The notes under the pieces: model-generated
Databases searched by the model: none
Told to the model about the DNA's origin: nothing
What the model saw: only the letters and a program-made list of their open reading frames with translations
Part shown: one piece after another, positions 58,200-64,000 of the stretch
How the letters are laid out: each line of letters begins with the position of its first letter
How positions within the stretch are numbered: the first letter of the stretch is position 1
Source of the DNA: Culex pipiens pallens
Lineage: Eukaryota; Arthropoda; Insecta; Diptera; Culicidae
Assembly: GCF_016801865.2 (NCBI RefSeq)
Contig: NC_068937.1
Coordinates: forward strand, 94,944,500 to 95,008,499
Direction of reading: 5' to 3'
Length of the DNA stretch: 64,000 nucleotides
Made by a program: the position numbers and the translations under genes

Positions 58200-59172
58200 T
58201 AAAATAAGAAAGTTTGAAAATCTATCGTAACTATCTATCGAAAATTTAATTTTTTTCTCAAAATGTAGGTCTGTAACCCAAAATATGACTGCAAAAATGC
58301 TACAAAGATATTCAATTTTCTGTAATTTAAGATGGCGGCAAAAATGACGGCATTCTTAAATTTCAGAATTTTTAAAACTTTAATTTAAGGAATTTTGATT
58401 TTTTTTGTTGAAAATTCGGATAGTTTTAGATTGAAATATTTAAAATTCAAAAATTTAAGAATTCAAATTTAACATAAAATTCAAAATTAAAGCATTTTGG
58501 AATTTACAAATCTAAGAATATCAGAACATAACAATTTTATTCAAAAACTTTTTTTATTTTTTATTTTAAGCTTTATGTCTTTATTTTCATTAATTAAAAT
58601 TTTTTAGTTTTTGAAGTTTAGAATTTACCTATTTTGGAAGCTTTGTTTTTTTTTTCAATATCGGAATTTTTAATAAGAGTCATTAAATGTTGAATCCATT
58701 AATTTTTAATTGAAACATAAGTTGTAATTTTAATAATCTGAAAATATTTCATGAAAAAAAAATTAAGACTTTAATTTTACATCATTAAAAATATGATTGA
58801 TAGTTTCCAAGATATCATCAATTGAAAATTGAGGGATCAATTGTAGAAAATAGTAAATAATTTGGACTTTACTTACTTAAAACAAAAGACATTTTACTGA
58901 AAATATTAAAGATGGTTTTAACTCAAAAACGATGCACTTTAAAAAAAATATCACTTTCCTCATAGCTCAAAAAGTTGCACATTTTGTAAACTAAAACATA
59001 TCAAAAAATGAAAATAATCGAAGGGAGTAAAGCTTGTCAAAATCGAGTTTATGTGATAATAAGTTAATCAAAAAAATTAATTATTTATTCCGTATGCCTT
59101 TTTTCCCGAAAGTCCTAATTGTAACTTCAACTTTGCCGAAGACTCCAAACCGATCAGATTAACACCTAAATT
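58200..59172. other. AT-rich intron 3 DNA
   Basis: Strongly AT-rich, with no gene or element boundary seen. Confidence 0.5.
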
Positions 59173-59802
59173 CAGAGTGGATTCGTTAATTCGAATGAAA
59201 CTGCATTCAAATTAGCGAATCTGAATTCGCAAGTTGGAACGACTGACAGCGCGAAACCACCAGCTCGGAAAACGACGAACAAAGGGGTCGAAATGTAAAC
59301 ATTAGTTTGACAACTCAATTTTGACGTTTGAGTGCCTTTTAATTCGAATACGTTCGAACCAGGAAGGTGCTGTGTCCTATCCCTCGCCTAGACCAGACCA
59401 ATATCCATGATAAAGCTGTCAGACCAAATCTGTCAGACCAAGACTGTCAGACCAAAGAGCAAAAAGTAAAGAATCTTGGTCTTCGACGTAGGTGCACACA
59501 AATCAAGAAAAGAAAATTTGAAAAAGAATTTTATTTTTCCAGTTCAATGACTGGTTTTGGACTGCAAAATTGAATGTACGTCAGAAAATGATTAAACAGT
59601 GCGGCGGCCTGTACACCGACAATTAAATAAGCAGTCAAAAGCCTTATTCTTCCACTTTAATTTTTGATCGCGTTTTCGGTTTACACCTCAACAATCTTGA
59701 AATTATTTATACGGATTTGTGATTCCTCTCATTCCATCATTCCCTTGGTTCGAACATGCGGACATTCAAAGTAGCGAAATTCGATTGAGGGAATCGGCTC
59801 TG
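59173..59802. mobile_element. 630-bp MITE, CAGAGYSGATTC ends
   Basis: The left end CAGAGTGGATTCGTTAATTC and the right end (reverse complement CAGAGCCGATTCCCTCAATC) are imperfect inverted repeats, followed by CGAATT words. The same words occur at 47772-47931 and 50640-52158. TCAGACCAA-type words are repeated near 59420-59455. Confidence 0.6.
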
Positions 59803-59810
59803 CTAAACAA

Positions 59811-60217
59811 CACAGTAAAACAAAACATGGTAAAATTACATCTAAAAAGGGGTACATCTTTTATGTCAGAAAAAAGCTTTAATTTTACCTCTAATAATGT
59901 GTAAATTTACATCTGGCAGACGCTAGGAAAAAACCGTATATGCAGTAAATACACTATACAATGTACGGAGCACATAGAGGTACATTTGCTTTGATCGTCC
60001 AGTTTTCACAGCGGCGAGTTGGCCGTGCGAGTTGGGGCGCGGACTTAGTAAGCTAGATATAACTATCGCCGGTTTGATATTTTTTTAGGATTACAGATAT
60101 TTTCGTAGCGTCTGCCAGATGTAAATTTACACATTATTAGAGGTAAAATTAAACCTTTTTATGACATAAAAGTTGACCCCTTTTTAGAAGTAATTTTACC
60201 ATGTTTTTTTTACTGTG
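59811..60217. mobile_element. 407-bp MITE with about 115-bp inverted arms
   Basis: Arms 59811-59930 and 60105-60217 are inverted copies (CACAGTAAAAC..CATGGTAAAATTAC; CTAATAATGTGTAAATTTAC; ATCTGGCAGACGCTA). The centre contains GGCCGTGCGAGTTGGGGCGC and CGCCGGTTTGAT, spaced like weak A and B boxes, so the centre may include a tRNA-derived piece. Confidence 0.8.
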
Positions 60218-62274
60218 AATACAAATATTTTAAACATATTTTTTGCGAAATTCTAGAGAACTCCTCAAAAGAAACCAGCAAAAAATCTTTTGAAAATTGA
60301 AAAATAATCCTTCATTTCATATTTACATGTCAGCAACCTTTCCCATTCCTTCTCCAAACAGGTCTATTCAGTAAATACACCCTCAAAAAATTCCTTCTGC
60401 CGTCCACCCCTCTCTATTGTTATGCAAAATCGATCCCACGACATTTACTTCCCAATTTAAATTCGGACGACCGGCGGGCGCCCCCTACACCTACTGTACC
60501 ACATAAAAATATACGGAAATTTTCCGGACGACAGCTTCCGGAAAATTTGACCTTTCTCGCCTACTGCGAGATATATCTCTGCATAATTCGACACGGACTA
60601 ACGCCCAACAGAAGCGTATGTTATTCTATTTCTCCAGGAAAAAATGACAACAACAACAACAACAACGAAACGTCAACAATGGGAGCGCACACGCGCCCGT
60701 TTTGAAAAATTCCCGTTTATTTGTTGTCGTTGTGTTGTCAAACGGAAATAGACGCGTATGAGCTTGACAGTTATCCCGCTTTTGTTGGGAATAATAACGC
60801 GTGCAATATTTATATCCCCGCGCCGCGCGTATGTAAACAAACCCGAGCCAATTTCACACGAGCGCCCCTTCGTAATTATTTTCCCAGAAGCTGCCGCTGA
60901 CAAGCGGGGGTTAATCGATTCTAATCGTTTTGTCAAAAGGGCGTTTCGCCGGGCTAGTATTGTGTGTTGCGGCGGGGGCATCATTGTTGTTGTTGATAGA
61001 CCGCAGCGGCGGCGGCGCCGTATGTCATCGCTCAAATGAGCTGTCAAATAAATTAGAGCGTCGCCAATTTGGCGAGCGAGTGATATCGAGCATTTAGAGG
61101 TTAGGTTTTTGGAGAGGGGGTGGTTGTGGGACCTGATGATGAGTTTGTCTGGGAAAATTATGCTTTGTTTGAGGACAGGTGCCTAAAAATACCTAGCTAA
61201 GAGAAACATTTTGACAGTTCGGGAACTAATTTTATGTTGACAGTTTGTTAGTTTATTTTTTTGTAATGTCTGTACCGCTACGCGATTTTTACATTTCACG
61301 CGTTCGTAAGGTCCTCCATGCTTAAAAATCTGGATAGTAAGATAACTATAAACCTTAAACTTCTGGCATTCAAGTTCAAAACAACAAACGTTTGAAGATA
61401 GCTTCACCGCGGCTATGTCTTGCATCCACCGGTGTCTACTTAGAATTTTCAGTCTACTTAAACCCGGAAGTGTGATACGACCAGAAAGGCCTAATCTCAC
61501 TTGACACTTGTCCGTCAACCCCTGCTCCACCTTGCAAAATACCACAGCAAGCCATGACGACACGGCGCGTCAACACCCCGTCGCCGGTGACAGCACGACG
61601 ACGACGACGACAATCCTTCAAAGTCTCATGGCACACCTTGACTCACCTTCTCTGGGGCACTAATGAAATTAGAAAATAAAGCAAGAGAAAAAAAAGTTCC
61701 TTTGAAGCTGCATCGCAAGGCCTACCGTGATAGCGGGCCACGTGGACCGGAACCGTACCGTTCCCAAGGTAGCACTGCCAGCGCGAGGAAGTTCCTCAAC
61801 GCGCTGTGGTGGATGGCAGATGCCAGAAGAGGGTCTGAAGCAGGCCTCTTACCAGCTCTTGCGCACACAATGAAGCGCGTCGACAAGAGGCAGTCTCATA
61901 AAACGTTCGCTCTCTGCCGGGCTCTTTCTCGACGGTTCTGTCTTTTTCTTCCCGTCGTCTTCGACGACGCAAAGACTTTCCATTTCCTTCCTTGCGCACA
62001 AACACACCGCTACAAAAGGGATCGTCCCGGCTGCCGGGCGCGCGCCATCTTGTTTCCACCTTCTGGGCTTTGACTTGATTCGGTTGGTTGGCGATTCTCT
62101 TGCGTCAGCAGCAGCAGCAACCGGGTCTTCTCTCCGATTCCTTTACTACTGTAAAAGGGACATAAAGCGTCGTTCGGTAGACGCTTGCTTTGACTGATTT
62201 TCTTCCGGTTTGTTTTCGTCTTCTGCAAGTTTTAACCTAATTCGTTTTTTTCTTTTCGCTTTTCTCCCTTCCAG
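60218..62274. other. scro intron 3, 3' part
   Basis: Unique DNA with a (CAA)n run at about 60646-60668 and G+C-richer parts at 60700-61030 and 61500-62150. No coding frame with a domain. The long pyrimidine tract and CCAG acceptor end at 62274. Confidence 0.4.
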
Positions 62275-62361
62275 GTTAAGATTTGGTTTCAGAACCACCG
62301 GTACAAATGCAAGCGGCAAGCGAAGGAAAAGGCGATGGCCGAACAGAACCAGCACAACCAG
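62275..62361 (+). CDS. scro: scarecrow (NK2.1) coding exon 4, recognition helix
   Basis: The exon has 87 bases (29 codons) between TTCCAG and GTGAGT. It encodes homeodomain residues 45-60 and a short tail: VKIWFQNHRYKCKRQAKEK, then AMAEQNQHNQ. Trp48, Phe49, Asn51 and Arg53 are the invariant recognition-helix residues. Tyr54 is the hallmark of NK2-class proteins and underlies their CAAGTG preference. The gene continues past the window. Confidence 0.96.
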
Positions 62362-62514
62362 GTGAGTGTGTGGTCCTGCCCTGGAGGATAGAATCGGCTT
62401 CTTGAGTTAGATGAATAATTTGTTTTTGTTGTTAAAATGGTGTCACTTTTGTGAATTTAAAACCTGATTGATTGAATTATAAAGAGATTTACGTCTGTTT
62501 GTCTGTGGTGAAAA

Positions 62515-62727
62515 AATCGCACGTTCAAAATCACTCAGGTTTTGTCAAAACAGAAATGAGGTTAAGAGGCTTCTGTCAGGTTTGAGTGAATTTCACTCAT
62601 GATTCAAAGAAAATTGAGTTAAGTTCAGATCCCAGTGAAATCTACTCAAATTTGACAGATGCCCCATTTACTCATTTCTGAGTAGGTACGGTTTTGACGA
62701 AACCTGAGTGATTTTGAACGTGCGATT
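62515..62727. mobile_element. 213-bp MITE, AATCGCACGTTCAAAATCAC ends
   Basis: Near-perfect inverted ends of about 37 bp (AATCGCACGTTCAAAATCAC.. and ..GTGATTTTGAACGTGCGATT). GAGTRAATTTCACTC-type words lie inside. Non-coding. Confidence 0.88.
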
Positions 62728-62883
62728 ACATGCCATTGTTTTTTTTGCAACAATGTATCTTATGGAGCGGATTGTCAAACATGGCTTTCTAACGAAAGAT
62801 AACTAACACGGTCGAAGCAGGATGTAATTTGTTTTCCACACAGTTTTTTTGTGACCTTCTTCCCCATAAATAAATTGCCCGGA

Positions 62884-63125
62884 TACACTCAACCCCCGGT
62901 GGTTGGTCACTTTTTCGTTTGACACTTTTTTAGTTTGTACCCCGTTGGTTGGTCAAAGTCAAACTAAAAAGTGACGAACTGTCACTTTTTACACGGCGCT
63001 CACGCACATTATCAAAACAAACGGTTGGTAGTGTGTGTGAACTCCGTGTAAAAGGGGTGTCAAACTAAAACGTGACCCCGTTCGTTTGACAACAGTTGGT
63101 GTCAAACCATCGGGGTTTGAGTGTA
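62884..63125. mobile_element. 242-bp MITE, TACACTCAA ends
   Basis: Inverted ends TACACTCAACCCCCGGTGGT and ACCATCGGGGTTTGAGTGTA. TTGGTC / GACCAA and AGTTTGAC words repeat inside. A 25-bp internal segment (63032-63056) also occurs at 40462-40486, next to the large 8-mer array. Confidence 0.82.
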
Positions 63126-63660
63126 CAAGGTATCAGATCGACATTTGCTAAATCTTACCCTGACATTGAGTCAACAAAATGTTAAACAATAAACTGGGTG
63201 ATTTTTGGAAGTGACAGCTGTTTGTTTTCCACACAACACGGTGCCATAAACATACTCGTTTTCAGGTAAATTCATTTCGCTAGAAAGACTTCCACCACTC
63301 GGATACTCCATTGCCGGAGTTCGAGCAAATAATCCTTGTACATGGAAACCAAATGACAGCTGTTCTGACTTTCTTGAAACCATTTGAGGCCATTTTCTAA
63401 CAAAAGAAACAAAATTGTTTGGTATTTGGCAGCTAGTCAAAATTTAGACTGCTGACACAGAACATTGCGCCAATTCGATTTTTGCAAAATCTGTCAGCCC
63501 GACAATCCTCTGGGGATGATTTGTTTATTGGTCGATGACAAGCAGTTTATGATGACAGTTACAAACAGGGTAGGCAAATGGCAAAAAAACATCGCGAAGC
63601 CCTCGTTTGATTTATTACCTTCCAGTTACAGAATTCACTATAATGATGTATGAAGCAATT

Positions 63661-63874
63661 GTAGATTTTGTACAAACGAACAATTTTGTAGAACATTGTT
63701 TTGTTCCAAAGTGAATGCTGTTGACACTAGAGCGTAAACAATGTCTAAAAATGCCACCATCGGCGTCCCTCACTCGCGATGGTGAGGGGATTTTTGTTTA
63801 CGCTCTAATGTCAACAGCATTCAGTTTAGAACAAAACAATGTTCTACAAAGTTGTTCATTAGTAAAATATCTAC
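63661..63874. mobile_element. 214-bp foldback MITE
   Basis: Inverted arms of about 85 bp (GTAGAT..TTGTAGAACATTGTTTTGTT..GAATGCTGTTGACA.. and complement) around a centre with CCCTCACTCGCGATGGTGAGG, itself a hairpin. Non-coding. Confidence 0.82.
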
Positions 63875-64000
63875 ATGTGCTCCATACATGATTACAGTAA
63901 ATTCCTTAACTGGAAGAAAATAAATTTAAAAAGCTTTTTGGAGGCCCATCGGCAAATACCTTCCCTGGTTACAAAGTTCTGCATCCACGTCTGTGTTCGA

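Larger units (their letters stand above)
62362..64000. other. scro intron 4 (partial)
   Basis: No further exon was recognised before the end of the window. Apart from three MITEs the sequence is non-coding. Confidence 0.6.

Overview
The window is insect nuclear DNA, most likely from a culicine mosquito (Culex type). This is inferred from three things: the NK2-class homeobox gene, the kinds of retroelements and MITEs, and a dimeric tRNA-derived SINE resembling the Twin family described from Culex. There is no bacterial gene organisation. Most bases are transposon-derived or AT-rich non-coding DNA.

One host gene can be supported: scarecrow (scro), the insect NK2.1/TTF-1 orthologue, on the + strand. 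Four coding exons are visible: 23957-24578, 42332-42486, 46250-46345 and 62275-62361. They join in frame and give the TN motif, the conserved FAISRLM region and an NK2 homeodomain with Tyr54. The homeodomain is split over three exons (breaks after Gln12 and Gln44) and spread over about 20 kb. The introns are about 17.8, 3.8 and 15.9 kb and are full of mobile elements. The C-terminal exon(s) lie beyond base 64000.

Layout. 1-19 kb is upstream of scro and is a nest of transposons. It holds an ORF1-only Jockey-type retroelement with target-site duplications (TSDs, 348-1813), a nested retroelement (6739-9035), a Twin-like SINE, nested MITEs, a 3.66 kb retroelement built of 25 tandem 128-bp monomers (11141-14800), a 5'-truncated LINE (17082-18000) and two copies of a 640-bp MITE. 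20-24 kb is GC-richer, partly GAGA-rich, and probably contains promoter and 5' UTR sequence. Intron 1 holds a 1.6 kb foldback element, a decayed tRNA-His copy, a 5.85 kb non-autonomous hAT element with an 8-bp TSD and three nested insertions, and two (TAATTTTA)n arrays. Intron 3 holds more MITEs and foldback elements, and unique GC-richer stretches that may be regulatory.

The most interesting signal is a group of three TSD-flanked, non-coding retroelements (6739-9035, 11141-14800, 33657-34467). They have monomer-type 5' regions, a short body with a shared motif and short-repeat 3' tails. In the 128-bp array, every monomer carries an initiator (TCAGT) and a DPE-type AGATG at +28 to +32 on the minus strand, and the element begins exactly at the predicted +1 base. 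This looks like a LINE-derived Pol II retroelement with tandem promoter monomers.
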